Origin: Natronococcus sp. CG52
GTDB taxonomy: Archaea; Halobacteriota; Halobacteria; Halobacteriales; Natrialbaceae
Reading direction: 5' to 3'
NCBI RefSeq assembly: GCF_023913515.1
Contig: NZ_CP099391.1
Location: 930,001-994,000, forward strand
DNA: 64,000 nt
Shown: positions 1 through 8,379 of the stretch, piece by piece
Numbering within the stretch: the first letter of the stretch is position 1
How the letters are laid out: the number at the start of each line of letters is the position of its first letter
Notes under the pieces: model-generated
The model's database searches: none
What the model was told of the DNA's origin: nothing
The model's input: only the letters and a program-made list of their open reading frames with translations
Position numbers and translations under genes: made by a program

Positions 1-425
1 TAGCCCGGCAGGTGGTAGATCGCGTAGCCCGCGGCGACGTCGTCGTCGTACTCGACGCGACGACCCTCGAGGTAACGCGACTTGAACCGGCGGATGGTCG
101 ATCGGAGGAGATCGCCCGCGGCGTCCTCGTGCCAGTTCACGCCGTAGCGCTCGACGAGCAGGTCCTCGAGTCGCCCCTCGTACGACTCGGGGAAGCGCTC
201 GACGGGACCCCGGTTCGGTCGAACCGGTTCGTCGCCGACGGGGACGAACGTGCCGTCTTCGCGCTCGATCAGGCCCAGGTCGACGGCCTCCTCGCGGAGG
301 TGCTGGCGCACGACCGCCGGATGCGGGCTGCCGTCGACGTAGTCGCAGATCTCGTCGGGGTCGATCGGTCGGACGTTTCGCAGGTACTTCGCGTTCGAGC
401 GGATGGCTTCGCGTTGATCAGTCAT
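1..425 (-). CDS. Rsm22-like / methyltransferase-family protein (N-terminal part only)
   Basis: The visible N-terminal ~141 residues begin MTDQREAIRSNAKYL and carry an acidic region resembling the start of haloarchaeal 'small ribosomal subunit Rsm22 family' proteins (SAM-dependent methyltransferase fold). The methyltransferase core would lie beyond the window edge, so no catalytic motif can be seen. The ATG is 6 nt after the tyrA stop, so the two genes are probably co-transcribed. Family assignment is by recognition of the N terminus only. It could equally be called a hypothetical protein conserved next to tyrA. Confidence 0.55.
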   Translation of the reverse strand, partial: MTDQREAIRSNAKYLRNVRPIDPDEICDYVDGSPHPAVVRQHLREEAVDLGLIEREDGTFVPVGDEPVRPNRGPVERFPESYEGRLEDLLVERYGVNWHEDAAGDLLRSTIRRFKSRYLEGRRVEYDDDVAAGYAIYHLPG

Positions 426-431
426 GTGTTC

Positions 432-1187
432 TCACTCCTCACTCGCGTCGTCGCCGTGCACTCGTCGGGCGGCCTCCCGGTACAGCGACTCGAGTTCGTC
501 GGGGTCGGCGTCGGCGATCGCAGCGGCGGCGTCGGCGACGTCCTCGGCGCCGTCGAACGTCCGCTGGATGTCCGCGTAGACGCGCGGCGTTCCCTCGGTC
601 ATCCGCGCCGCGAGCGCCCGCAACTCGTCGTAGATCGGCGTCTCGAATCCGTCCGGAACGCGGTCGGCGGCCAGCGCGAACGAGAGGACGGCGGCGTGGG
701 TCGTCGCCTGAACCGTCTCCATCGCCTCGTCGTGTTCCGTCGCCGTCGTCTCGACCAGCCCGTTACCCCGTCGCTCGAGGGCCTCGAGCAACGCTTCGGT
801 CGTCGCTCCCTCGTTCTCGCGAACGACGGCGATCGAACCGGGGGCGCGCTCGGGTGCGAACAGCGGGTGGAGGCTCGCGCGCTCGAGGTCCGGCGCGTGG
901 CGGGCCATCGCCTCGAGCGGTTCCGCCATCGCGCCCGAGACGTCGACGATCGCTCGCCGCGCTCGAGGGGCGTGTTCGGCGATCGCCGCCGCGGCGTACC
1001 CGAGCGGCACCGCGATGCAGACGACGTCGTAGGCGTCGTCGCGCTCGAGATCGGTGACGTCGCCGCTGGTCGCGTCGGCGGCCGCGGCCGCGACGTCCGG
1101 ATCGACGTCGGTAAAGGTGACGTCGGCGTCGACGGCATCCCCGAACCACGTCCCCATGGATCCCGCACCGACGATCAGTACGTCCAT
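432..1187 (-). CDS. tyrA: prephenate dehydrogenase (TyrA)
   Basis: The 251-aa protein opens with a Rossmann NAD(P)-binding motif (MDVLIVGAGSMGTWFG) and continues with the pattern of archaeal prephenate dehydrogenases: VCIAVPLGYA near residue 60, a DVSGA segment, and the SLHPLFAPE segment that lies near the active site in TyrA proteins. The enzyme oxidatively decarboxylates prephenate to 4-hydroxyphenylpyruvate in tyrosine synthesis. It is short for the family and lacks the fused chorismate mutase or ACT domain seen in many bacteria. aroA and aroC lie 11-15 kb away in this window, so aromatic amino-acid genes are loosely grouped. The start is the ATG that leaves the Rossmann motif at the N terminus. 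Confidence 0.85.
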   Translation of the reverse strand: MDVLIVGAGSMGTWFGDAVDADVTFTDVDPDVAAAAADATSGDVTDLERDDAYDVVCIAVPLGYAAAAIAEHAPRARRAIVDVSGAMAEPLEAMARHAPDLERASLHPLFAPERAPGSIAVVRENEGATTEALLEALERRGNGLVETTATEHDEAMETVQATTHAAVLSFALAADRVPDGFETPIYDELRALAARMTEGTPRVYADIQRTFDGAEDVADAAAAIADADPDELESLYREAARRVHGDDASEE

Positions 1188-1333
1188 TGGGCTGTGTTAC
1201 CCGTCGGCGTTGCAAAAGGCGTTCGATCGATCGGTTCGCGAGGTCGTCCGCGACCGCTCCGCCTTCCGGCGACCGTACACCGTCGCAAGCACGACCGATA
1301 TGCCTCCGAGTCGAGAACTATCGACGGGATTCT

Positions 1334-1612
1334 ATGACCGAGGACTCACTGACGGAACTCGACCGACGGCGAACGCTCGAGCTTTCCGGCCTCGCCGCAG
1401 TCGGCTCGATCACCGCCCTCGCGGGATGTAGCGACAACGACGACGGCGACGGGGACGACGAACAACCCGAGCATCCGGACGAAGTCGACAACGGTTCGGA
1501 CGGCGGCGGTGGCGGTCCGATCGACGAGGAGGAGGAGACCGGCGGTCACCCCGAGGAGGGCGAGGACGACGAACCGGACGAAGACGGGGAGAACGACGGC
1601 GAAGGCGGCTGA
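1334..1612 (+). CDS. small Tat-exported acidic lipoprotein, function unknown
   Basis: A 92-aa protein with a twin-arginine signal (RRRTLELSG, residues ~11-19), a short hydrophobic stretch, and a lipobox ending LAGC. The cysteine at about residue 32 would be lipidated. The rest is almost entirely Asp, Glu, Gly and Pro, a low-complexity acidic tail with no recognisable domain. Many haloarchaeal lipoproteins use Tat with a lipobox, which supports export and membrane anchoring. The internal ATG was chosen because upstream sequence in frame is basic, unlike haloarchaeal protein, and would bury the signal. Function unknown. Confidence 0.6.
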   Translation: MTEDSLTELDRRRTLELSGLAAVGSITALAGCSDNDDGDGDDEQPEHPDEVDNGSDGGGGGPIDEEEETGGHPEEGEDDEPDEDGENDGEGG

Positions 1613-1750
1613 TTCACGCATCCCGTTCACCGATCGCGCCGCGGACGCTTTTCGAACGAAACGTCGATATACTCGGAATGTCCCGGTAGCAGTAGTATCG
1701 GCTGCGAACGACGGCCCGGTTCCTATTCCCGTAGGCTGATCACTGCCCGT

Positions 1751-1960
1751 ATGGTCGATATCGGCAATCCGTTCGGCGTCGATCTGGCGACGATGATGTT
1801 CGGGGCCGGGTTCTCGCTGCTCTTTTCCGCGGGTGCGATGCGGTACGAGGAACAGCTCGCCGGTTGGACGTCGGCCGAGGTGATCGGCGCCGCCGGAGGA
1901 GTGCTTCTCGCTGCCGGAACCGTCCTCGGTCTCGGCCTCGTGATCGCGGGCCTTCGGTAG
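1751..1960 (+). CDS. small two-helix membrane protein
   Basis: 69 aa with two predicted transmembrane helices, roughly residues 10-31 and 43-66, separated by a short acidic loop (MRYEEQLAGW). Small membrane proteins of this type are common and mostly uncharacterised in haloarchaea. No family was recognised. It lies alone between the lipoprotein gene and the E1 operon, with about 140 and 175 nt of non-coding DNA on either side. Codon use matches neighbouring genes. Confidence 0.55.
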   Translation: MVDIGNPFGVDLATMMFGAGFSLLFSAGAMRYEEQLAGWTSAEVIGAAGGVLLAAGTVLGLGLVIAGLR

Positions 1961-2090
1961 CCGAAACGCGACGCGAGGGAGCGATTCCCGGTTCGCTTAC
2001 TCTCCGTCCCGGAATCGTGCTGCTGACCCGATTTACCGGTTCCTGACGGTGTCGCGTGCAGGAGGTCGAACCCTCGCCTACCGCGAGGCA

Positions 2091-2108
2091 CGATCAGCTA
2101 TATGATCG
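2091..2108. promoter_or_regulatory. inverted repeat centred on a TATA-like box upstream of the E1 operon
   Basis: CGATCA and TGATCG are perfect 6-bp arms around GCTATA. The TATA-like core lies 29-40 nt before the E1 alpha ATG. A dyad overlapping the TATA box is a typical repressor-operator arrangement in archaea. The protein that binds is unknown. Confidence 0.35.
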
Positions 2109-2136
2109 TTCGTGTGGAACCGTGCCGATGTGAACC

Positions 2137-3177
2137 ATGGTGGCAGTTAACGAATTACGGTCCATGTTCGAGGACATGGTTACGGCGAGGTACTACGAGG
2201 AGCGCCTCCAGGAGGAGTACCTGGAGGGAAAACAGCCGGCGTTCGACATCTCGGCCGGCCCGATTCCGGGCGAGTTGCACCTCGCGGCGGGTCAGGAGGC
2301 CGCCGCTGCGGGCGTCTGCCAGCACCTTCGCGACTCGGACACCGTGACGGCGCCGCACCGCCCGCACCACGTCGCGATCGCGAAGGGCGTCGACCTGAAT
2401 CGCATGACCGCGGAGATATTCGGCCGACGAACCGGTCTGAGCAAGGGGAAGGGCGGTCACATGCACCTGTTCGATCCGGACGTGAACTTCGCCTGTAGCG
2501 GCATCATCGCGCAGGGCTGTCCGCCGGCGGTCGGCGCGGGACTCGCGGCGACGAAGCGGGGCGAGGACAGCGTGGCCGTCGCCTTCCTCGGCGAGGGCGC
2601 GATCAGTCAGGGGGCGTTCCTCGAGTCGCTCAATCTGGCGGCCGTCCGGGAGCTTCCCGTCGTCTTCGTCGTCGAGGACAACGACTGGGCGATCAGCATG
2701 CCGAAGGATCGCGTCAGCGACGTCGCCGACGGCTCCCGGCGCGCCGACGGCTTCGAGATGCCGGGAGCCCGCGTCGATTACGACGACGCGACGGCGGTCT
2801 ACGACGCCGCGAAGGAGGCGATCGGTCGGGCGCGGGCGGGCAACGGCCCGTCGCTGCTCGAGGTCCAGGTCCACCGCCGGATGGGTCACTTCATGGGCGA
2901 TCCAGAGAGCTACCGGCCGGACGAGGACAGGGAGGCCGCACAGGAGCGCGACTCGATCGAGCGGCTCGCGGCCGACCTGCGGAGCGAGGGCGTCGAGGAC
3001 GACGACCTCGAGGAGATCCGCGAGCGGGCCCGCGACCGCGTCGACGAGGCGATCGAGTGGGCCAAGGAGCAGCCGAAGCCCGACCCCGAGGAGGCCCACG
3101 AGGACGTCTTCGTCGACCCGCCGTCGGGCGTGACGACGGACGAACCGACCCACGAGATCGCCGGAGGTGACGACTGA
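2137..3177 (+). CDS. 2-oxoacid dehydrogenase E1 component, alpha subunit (set 1)
   Basis: 346 aa, thiamine-diphosphate-dependent E1 alpha of the pyruvate/acetoin/branched-chain 2-oxoacid dehydrogenase family. The KGKGGHMH segment (about residues 103-110) and the ThDP/Mg motif are visible: GEG at 152-154 and the closing DN at 181-182. GEG instead of the commoner GDG is also found in branched-chain E1 alpha proteins, so substrate cannot be inferred as acetoin or pyruvate. The C-terminal third is very acidic, as expected for a haloarchaeon. The stop overlaps the start of the beta subunit by 1 nt (TGATG), giving translational coupling, and a lipoyl-domain gene follows. The true substrate is unknown; haloarchaeal 2-oxoacid dehydrogenase complexes are often of uncertain physiological role. 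Confidence 0.88.
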   Translation: MVAVNELRSMFEDMVTARYYEERLQEEYLEGKQPAFDISAGPIPGELHLAAGQEAAAAGVCQHLRDSDTVTAPHRPHHVAIAKGVDLNRMTAEIFGRRTGLSKGKGGHMHLFDPDVNFACSGIIAQGCPPAVGAGLAATKRGEDSVAVAFLGEGAISQGAFLESLNLAAVRELPVVFVVEDNDWAISMPKDRVSDVADGSRRADGFEMPGARVDYDDATAVYDAAKEAIGRARAGNGPSLLEVQVHRRMGHFMGDPESYRPDEDREAAQERDSIERLAADLRSEGVEDDDLEEIRERARDRVDEAIEWAKEQPKPDPEEAHEDVFVDPPSGVTTDEPTHEIAGGDD

Positions 3178-4205
3178 TGGCACAGAAAGAATCCCAGCAG
3201 GCGGTCGAACGCGAACTGACGATGAGCCGCGCGATGGTCGAGGCGATCGGCCACGAGATGCGCGAGGACGACGAGGTTTTCTACATGGGCGAGGACGTCG
3301 CCGACTACGGCGGCATCTTCGACAGTACTCAGGGGCTACTCGAGGAGTTCGGTCGCGACCGGATCATGGACGTCCCGATCAGCGAGACGGCGTACATCGG
3401 CGCCGCCGTCGGCGCCGCCCAGCAGGGGATGCGGCCGATTGCGGAGCTGATGTTCGTCGACTTCTTCGGCGTCTGTATGGACCAGATCTACAACCAGATG
3501 GCGAAGAACACCTACATGAGCGGCGGCTCGGTGAGCGTTCCGATGGTGCTGACTGCGGCCGTCGGCGGGACGTACAACGACGCGGCCCAGCACTCCCAGA
3601 CGCTCTACGGCACCTTCGCCCACCTGCCGGGAATGAAGGTCGTCGTCCCCTCGACGGCCTACGACGCGAAGGGACTGATGCACAACGCCATTCGCGACGA
3701 CGATCCGGTCGTCTACATGTTCCACAAGCGCCTGATGGGAATCGGCTGGATGCCGGCGCCCGACGGGCCGAAGACGCCCGTTCCGGACGAGTCGTACACG
3801 ATCCCGTTCGGCAGCGCCGACGTCAAGCGCGAGGGCGACGACGTCACCGTCGTCACGCTCGGCCTGCACGTCCACCGAGCGCTCGAGGCCGCCGAGACCC
3901 TCGCCGAGGACGGAATCGACGCCGAGGTGATCGATCTCCGGACGCTCGTTCCCCTCGATACCGAGACGGTCCTCGAGTCGGTCGAGAAGACGGGACGGCT
4001 GGTCGTCGTCGACGAGGACTACCGCTCCTACGGCGTTACCGGCGAGATCATCGCGCGTGTGGCCGAGGACGGACTGGCCGACCTCGAGGCCGTCGAGCGA
4101 GTCGCCGTCCCGGACGTTCCGCTTCCGTACGCCCGGTCGATGGAAGACGAGGTGATTCCGGGAACGGATGATATCGAAGCCGCGATCCGCTCCGTGCGAT
4201 CCTAA
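3177..4205 (+). CDS. 2-oxoacid dehydrogenase E1 component, beta subunit (set 1)
   Basis: 342 aa with the conserved E1 beta layout: the pyrimidine-binding domain (MGEDVADYGGIF; ISETAYIGAAVGAA; ELMFVDFFG) followed by a transketolase C-terminal domain (VTVVTLGLHVHRALEAAE; EVIDLRTLVPLDTETVLESVEKTGRLVVVDED). It forms the alpha2-beta2 E1 with the preceding gene, decarboxylating a 2-oxoacid and passing the acyl group to a lipoyl carrier. The start overlaps the alpha stop. A second beta subunit at 18164 shares these motifs, so the two E1 sets are paralogous. Confidence 0.88.
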   Translation: MAQKESQQAVERELTMSRAMVEAIGHEMREDDEVFYMGEDVADYGGIFDSTQGLLEEFGRDRIMDVPISETAYIGAAVGAAQQGMRPIAELMFVDFFGVCMDQIYNQMAKNTYMSGGSVSVPMVLTAAVGGTYNDAAQHSQTLYGTFAHLPGMKVVVPSTAYDAKGLMHNAIRDDDPVVYMFHKRLMGIGWMPAPDGPKTPVPDESYTIPFGSADVKREGDDVTVVTLGLHVHRALEAAETLAEDGIDAEVIDLRTLVPLDTETVLESVEKTGRLVVVDEDYRSYGVTGEIIARVAEDGLADLEAVERVAVPDVPLPYARSMEDEVIPGTDDIEAAIRSVRS

Positions 4206-4207
4206 CT

Positions 4208-4474
4208 ATGGGCGGAAACGAAGACCGGGTCGCCGTCGCGGCGGCGGACGTCTGGCCGGACGACGTCGAGGCGGACGAGACCGGCGTCGTCGTCAACTGG
4301 TTCGCACGGGAGGGTCGGCGGGTCGACGAGGGAGAGGCGATCTGCGAGATCCAGATCGAGAAGGTCAGTATCGACGTGCCGGCCCCGATAACGGGGGAAC
4401 TCGTCGAGATCGAACGAGGCGAGGACGACGAACTCTCGCGGGAGGATACGTTGGGCTGGCTCGCACCCGATTGA
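4208..4474 (+). CDS. free-standing lipoyl (biotinyl/lipoyl attachment) domain protein
   Basis: 88 aa, one lipoyl domain and nothing else. The hairpin motif EIQIEKVSIDVPAPITGEL carries the acceptor lysine at residue 52, in the EIEKV context typical of E2 lipoyl domains. It begins 2 nt after the E1 beta stop, so it belongs to the same operon. In other 2-oxoacid dehydrogenase operons this place holds a full E2 (lipoyl, subunit-binding and acyltransferase domains). Here the subunit-binding and catalytic parts are absent. The protein may serve as a mobile acyl carrier for E1 set 1 or donate to the E2 encoded at 20218. A biotin carrier is less likely because the AMKM/VMKM motif is absent. Confidence 0.8.
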   Translation: MGGNEDRVAVAAADVWPDDVEADETGVVVNWFAREGRRVDEGEAICEIQIEKVSIDVPAPITGELVEIERGEDDELSREDTLGWLAPD

Positions 4475-5071
4475 GTGACTCCCGTCTGTCTCGATGGAGG
4501 TAGTAGACTCCGTGTTCGTATGGTCTCGTTCTTCTTTCGGCGGCCGAGATGGTCAGTAATCTCCCAACTTCTCCGATCGTTTCGGTCGGGACGGTGAATT
4601 CGATGACGAGTTTCGAGTCGGCCGCCTCGATGTTGTCGGGGGAAACCGAATCACCGTTCGAATTCCGCTGCGTATCGTTGGTGCCGGAGGTCATGGTGAG
4701 CGTGACTCGAGTTGCGGAACGCGGGTTGTTCGACGTGAGACCCGCGTAACGGCCACGCGAATGGATCAGCGTCACGGCGGCACGACGATGCATCCACCAT
4801 CTCCTCCGTGATCGGAAATGGAAACACGGTGCGCGATCGTTCCGTAACGGGACGACGAACTGCCGGTCGGATATGCCTGTGGCCAGAATTTGTGAACACG
4901 CGAGTGACAGCGCTCGACGATCGAGTCGTCGTATTTCGGGGACGGCGTTGTCGCTTGCGAGTCGGTCGCGCGTGCCGTACCCGTAAACGAGCGAGGCGAG
5001 CGAACGCGACGAGCCGGCAAACGGCGCCGGCTGCGTGAGGGTACTTCAGCGTCCGACTCGAAGGGGACGGT
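4475..5071. other. gene-poor stretch after the lipoyl operon
   Basis: About 600 nt with no convincing intact gene. One minus-strand segment resembles the N terminus of an HTH-10 ('bat'-type) regulator (separate entry). The remainder gives only arginine-rich translations typical of non-coding GC-rich DNA. Confidence 0.5.
4500..4694 (-). pseudogene. possible N-terminal remnant of an HTH-10 (bat-like) regulator
   Basis: From the ATG the minus strand reads MTSGTNDTQRNSNGD, then LVIEFTVPTETIGEVGRLL, similar to the opening beta-strand region of bat-type regulators (VxVEFTVPAxxFxLG). After ~65 residues the frame turns into arginine-rich nonsense opposite the lipoyl gene, and no C-terminal HTH-10 domain is present. 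If real it is a truncated relic. The similarity is short and judged by eye. Confidence 0.25.
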
Positions 5072-6127
5072 ATGGAACGGATCGGGATCGCCGGCGCGGG
5101 CGCCGGCGCGGCCGCGGCGGCCTTCGAAATCGAGGAATCGACCGCCGACGTCTCGGTGACGGTGCTCGAGAAATCCCGCGGACTCTGCGGTCGGGCGGCG
5201 ACCCGACGGCGAGACGGTATCGTCTACGACTACGGCGCGAACTACGTCAAATCGGACGACGAGGGCGTCGCCGACCTCCTCACGGAGACGCTCCCGAGCG
5301 ACGGCCTGGTCGACGTCACCGACCCGGTCTGGACCTTCGACGGCGAGGGCGAGATTTCGCCCGGACGCGACGCCGACGAGCACAAGTGGACCTACCGGGA
5401 GGGGCTGACGCAACTCGCGAAGCGGCTGTTCGACCGCACCGGCGCGACGATCCACCGGGAGACCCGCGTCGAGCGCGTCGTGCGCGACGCCGACGCCGGG
5501 ACGTGGAAACTCGAGGACGCCACCGGGAAGCGCTGGGGACCGTACGACGCCGTGCTCCTCAATCCGCCGGCGCCGCAGACGGCCGACCTGCTGCGGTCGG
5601 CCGCGTGGGAGTCGGACTGCCGCGAACCGCTGGTCGAAGCCGTCGAGGACGTCCCGTACCGTCGGATCTGGACGGGAATCTTCCACTACCCGTTCGAACT
5701 CGAGGCGCCGTATTACGCGCTGGTCGACACCGACAAGACCCACGAGATCGGCTGGATCGGCCGCGAGGAGTGCAAACCCGGACACCTTCCCGACGGCGAG
5801 TCGCTGCTGGTCGTCCAGGCCAACCACGAGTGGTCGGTCGATCACGCGGACGAGGATCCCGAGCGCAACCTCGCGGAACTCGCGGCGCTCACCGCCGGAT
5901 TGCTCGAGGACGACCGTCTGACCGATCCCGACTGGACCGATCACCAGGACTGGCGCTACGCGCTGCCGGAGGCGGGCGTCGCGAGCGATCCCCTGCAGCG
6001 CGCGGAGAGCGAGGGACTGTACTGTCTCGGCGACTGGGTCGCCGGCGAGGGGCGGTTGCACGCGGCGCTCCGGAACGGACTCGAGGTCGGCGAACGCGCG
6101 GCAAAAGACAGCTATAGTACCAATTAA
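5072..6127 (+). CDS. NAD(P)/FAD-dependent oxidoreductase (amine-oxidase/renalase-like)
   Basis: 351 aa. The N terminus MERIGIAGAGAGAAAAAF is a degenerate dinucleotide-binding GxGxxG motif, followed by an acidic residue at the end of the second strand (VTVLEKSRGLCGRAATRR, the R-rich segment that binds FAD in renalase-like flavoproteins). The C terminus has the closing FAD motif (GLYCLGDWVAGEGRLHAALRNGLEVGE), typical of NAD/FAD-dependent COG3380-type proteins. The substrate is unknown. It stands as a single gene with ~190 nt to the convergent peptidase gene. Confidence 0.75.
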   Translation: MERIGIAGAGAGAAAAAFEIEESTADVSVTVLEKSRGLCGRAATRRRDGIVYDYGANYVKSDDEGVADLLTETLPSDGLVDVTDPVWTFDGEGEISPGRDADEHKWTYREGLTQLAKRLFDRTGATIHRETRVERVVRDADAGTWKLEDATGKRWGPYDAVLLNPPAPQTADLLRSAAWESDCREPLVEAVEDVPYRRIWTGIFHYPFELEAPYYALVDTDKTHEIGWIGREECKPGHLPDGESLLVVQANHEWSVDHADEDPERNLAELAALTAGLLEDDRLTDPDWTDHQDWRYALPEAGVASDPLQRAESEGLYCLGDWVAGEGRLHAALRNGLEVGERAAKDSYSTN

Positions 6128-6316
6128 CGGTTTCCACACCGACCGCACTGTCCGCGGTTCTCGCTTGCTTCGCTCACGGGTCGTTCCTCCCCGTTCGCGT
6201 CCGCGGTTCTCACTCACTTCGTTCGTTCCGAACCGCGCTCCCTCCGACCCGCGCTCCCGTCGTGCGATCGGGTGTGCACTGACTGTCAGTGGCTACTATC
6301 GGCTAGCGCTCCGGCG

Positions 6317-7501
6317 TTACCTGGCGATCGGCTCGAGTTCCACCCGATACTCGGTCAGGTTCTCGTAGCCGTCCTCGGTGACGACGACGAGGTCCTCGAT
6401 TCGGACGCCGCCCACCTCGGGGTCGTAGATGCCGGGCTCGATCGTGATCACGTGGCCCGGCTCGAGTTCTCCGCCCGTCGGGGCGACGCTCGGCTGCTCG
6501 TGGATGTCCAGCCCGACGCCGTGGCCGGTGCTGTGGATGAATCCCGTCTCGGCGTTCGGATTACTCCGGAGGCTGTCGTAACCGGCCTTCTCGATCACGT
6601 CGCAGGCCGCGTCGTGGACGTCGGAGCCGGTAACGCCCGCCTCGATGGTCTCGAGTGCGGCCTCGAACGCCTCCTCGGTAACGTCGTACCGCCGGCGCGC
6701 CTCGTCGCTCGGCTCGCCGCGGGCGAACGTGCGGGTCATGTCGCCGAAGTATCCGGTCTGCTTGTCCCGCGGGAAGATGTCGATCACGATCAGCTCGTTC
6801 GCCTCGAGCGTGCCGCTGCCGCGGTTGTGCGGGTCGGCGCCGTCCGGGCCGCATGCGACGATCGTTTCGTCGAGCGCACAGCCGTGACGCAGGAGGGTGA
6901 TCTCGATCTTCTCCTTGACGTCCTCGCTGGTCAGCGGTTCGTCGCCGTGGACGAGGACCCCGTCCTCGACGGCAGCCGTCGCGATGAGTTCCTCGGCGAC
7001 GGCCATCGCGGCCTCGTTGGCCTCCTGGGTCGCCCGGATCTGGTTCGTCTCCCAGGGGGTTTTCGTCGCTCGAATCCCCTCGACGACGCCTTCGGTCTCG
7101 GCCGCGACCGCGAGCCCCTGCTCTCGAAGACCGTCCGCGGTTCCCGTCGGGAAGTTCCGGGGCACCGCGATCGAGTCGACGTCGCGGTCCGCGAGGAAGG
7201 CGGCGATCGTTCGAATCGTTCCCTCGTACGAACCGTGTTCGGCGAGCAGTTCCTGGTAGTCGTACGCGGCGCGTCGCGTCACCGAGTCCGCCGTTGCCTC
7301 CTTCGTCGCCCGGCCGTACTCGAGGCCCGAAACGAGGAGGTGAACGTCGCCCTCCGCGGTCACCAGCGTCTGGTAGGCGTCCGGTGCGGTAAAGCCGGAG
7401 ACGTACCGCTGGTCGGAGTCCGAGGCGTCGTCGTCGATGAGGTAGCCGTCCGCTCCCTCGTCCTCGAGGGCGGCGAGAAGCGGCGCGAGGTCGATCTCCA
7501 T
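6317..7501 (-). CDS. M24-family metallopeptidase (Xaa-Pro aminopeptidase-like)
   Basis: 394 aa: an N-terminal creatinase/prolidase N domain (~1-140) and a C-terminal pita-bread catalytic domain. By eye alignment all five dinuclear metal ligands are present: the two Asp in [22 protein letters not shown] (with a 2-residue insertion between them compared with PepP), His in the TGHGVG segment, Glu in TIEPGIYDP and Glu in [11 protein letters not shown]. It probably removes residues N-terminal to proline from peptides in the cytoplasm. The ATG nine residues inside the longest frame was chosen, giving [16 protein letters not shown]. It contrasts with the ligand-poor M24 protein at 47726. Confidence 0.85.
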   Translation of the reverse strand: MEIDLAPLLAALEDEGADGYLIDDDASDSDQRYVSGFTAPDAYQTLVTAEGDVHLLVSGLEYGRATKEATADSVTRRAAYDYQELLAEHGSYEGTIRTIAAFLADRDVDSIAVPRNFPTGTADGLREQGLAVAAETEGVVEGIRATKTPWETNQIRATQEANEAAMAVAEELIATAAVEDGVLVHGDEPLTSEDVKEKIEITLLRHGCALDETIVACGPDGADPHNRGSGTLEANELIVIDIFPRDKQTGYFGDMTRTFARGEPSDEARRRYDVTEEAFEAALETIEAGVTGSDVHDAACDVIEKAGYDSLRSNPNAETGFIHSTGHGVGLDIHEQPSVAPTGGELEPGHVITIEPGIYDPEVGGVRIEDLVVVTEDGYENLTEYRVELEPIAR

Positions 7502-7592
7502 GTGGTGGCTTGTGCAATCACTCCACATAATTGCGCGGGTTGCGGAACGGCGGTCCGCCGGTTCCGCTAATCGCGTGCGAGACGGCCGGCCG

Positions 7593-7907
7593 CTACGTTC
7601 CCGTTCGCAGCGAAACGAGGACGAGCGTCAGTCCGACCGAGACGAGTCCCGCCTGCACGAGTCCGGCCGCCGAGATCGAAACCCCCGCCAGATCGTAGAG
7701 CATTCCCTCGCAGATCGCTCCCGTCCCGATAAAGACGAACCCGCCGGAGACGTACAGCATCGGCTCGTTGCCGCTTCGGCGATAGCCGTGGTAGGCGATG
7801 TAGGCGATGGTGAGGCTCAACGCGAGCACGACCAGCTTCGCACCGTACGCGATCGGGAGACTCGACGCGATCCAGGTCCGCGTCGCCGGAACGGTGTCTG
7901 AGGCCAT
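7593..7907 (-). CDS. small membrane protein paired with an HTH regulator (DUF7521-like)
   Basis: 104 aa with about three transmembrane helices (roughly 20-40, 49-70, 78-100). Haloarchaea commonly encode such a protein directly downstream of a winged-helix regulator, and here the start overlaps the regulator's stop by 1 nt (TGATG). The co-expression suggests a sensor or partner role for the regulator, but this is inference. The DUF number is a recollection, not a search result. Confidence 0.6.
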   Translation of the reverse strand: MASDTVPATRTWIASSLPIAYGAKLVVLALSLTIAYIAYHGYRRSGNEPMLYVSGGFVFIGTGAICEGMLYDLAGVSISAAGLVQAGLVSVGLTLVLVSLRTGT

Positions 7908-8266
7908 CAGTCCCCACCTCGGAGTTCGGTCCAGAGGTCGGCGAAGTTGTCGGCGAGTTCGTCCCGAGTATCGACGGCGACGGTCAGTTCGTCGCCGTCG
8001 AACGTCGCACGGACGGACTCGACCGTGGTCCGGTAGACGCTTCGGTGTGAGCCGTCGGGATCGACCACCGTCTCCTCCTCGAGCAGCCCGTGATCGTCGA
8101 GCGCGGCGACGCGGCGGTAAATCGTCGGCAGCGACGCGTCACACGCCTCGCTGAGTGCCTTGGCGGTCATCGGCCCTTCGTTGGCTGCAGTCAGAATTTC
8201 GCGCGCGTACGGATCCGCCAGCAAGTCGAGAATCGAACCGGAATCACGACCACGATCGGTATGCAC
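7907..8266 (-). CDS. winged-helix transcriptional regulator (ArsR-like)
   Basis: 119 aa from a GTG start: VHTDRGRDSGSILDLLADPYAREIL, then the helix-turn-helix (MTAKALSEACDASLPTIYRRVAAL) and a wing (LLEEETVVDPDGSHRSVYRT). The C-terminal half resembles the domain found in haloarchaeal regulators that sit before small membrane proteins. The GTG was preferred over upstream codons because a TATATA box lies 25-30 nt before it, as expected for a leaderless haloarchaeal transcript, and the longer N terminus has no family resemblance. Confidence 0.75.
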   Translation of the reverse strand: MHTDRGRDSGSILDLLADPYAREILTAANEGPMTAKALSEACDASLPTIYRRVAALDDHGLLEEETVVDPDGSHRSVYRTTVESVRATFDGDELTVAVDTRDELADNFADLWTELRGGD

Positions 8267-8290
8267 GGCTGGTGTTCGTACGGTATGGCG

Positions 8291-8296
8291 TATATA
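8291..8296 (-). promoter_or_regulatory. TATA box for the HTH/membrane-protein operon
   Basis: TATATA at 25-30 nt upstream of the GTG start on the minus strand, the canonical archaeal spacing for a transcript starting at or near the start codon. It decides the start of the regulator gene. Confidence 0.55.
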
Positions 8297-8379
8297 GCCG
8301 GCGTTTTTCTGGCCGAGAGAATTTTCGAGGGGATTTTGGATCCTCCTCGCCGAGGGGGTAAACGAGCCCTCCCGTACGT

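Noticed and set aside
6128-6316. Repeated CCGCGGTTCTC segments between the FAD oxidoreductase and the M24 gene
   Set aside because: Only two short copies (near 6151 and 6201), consistent with low-complexity intergenic DNA rather than a functional repeat.
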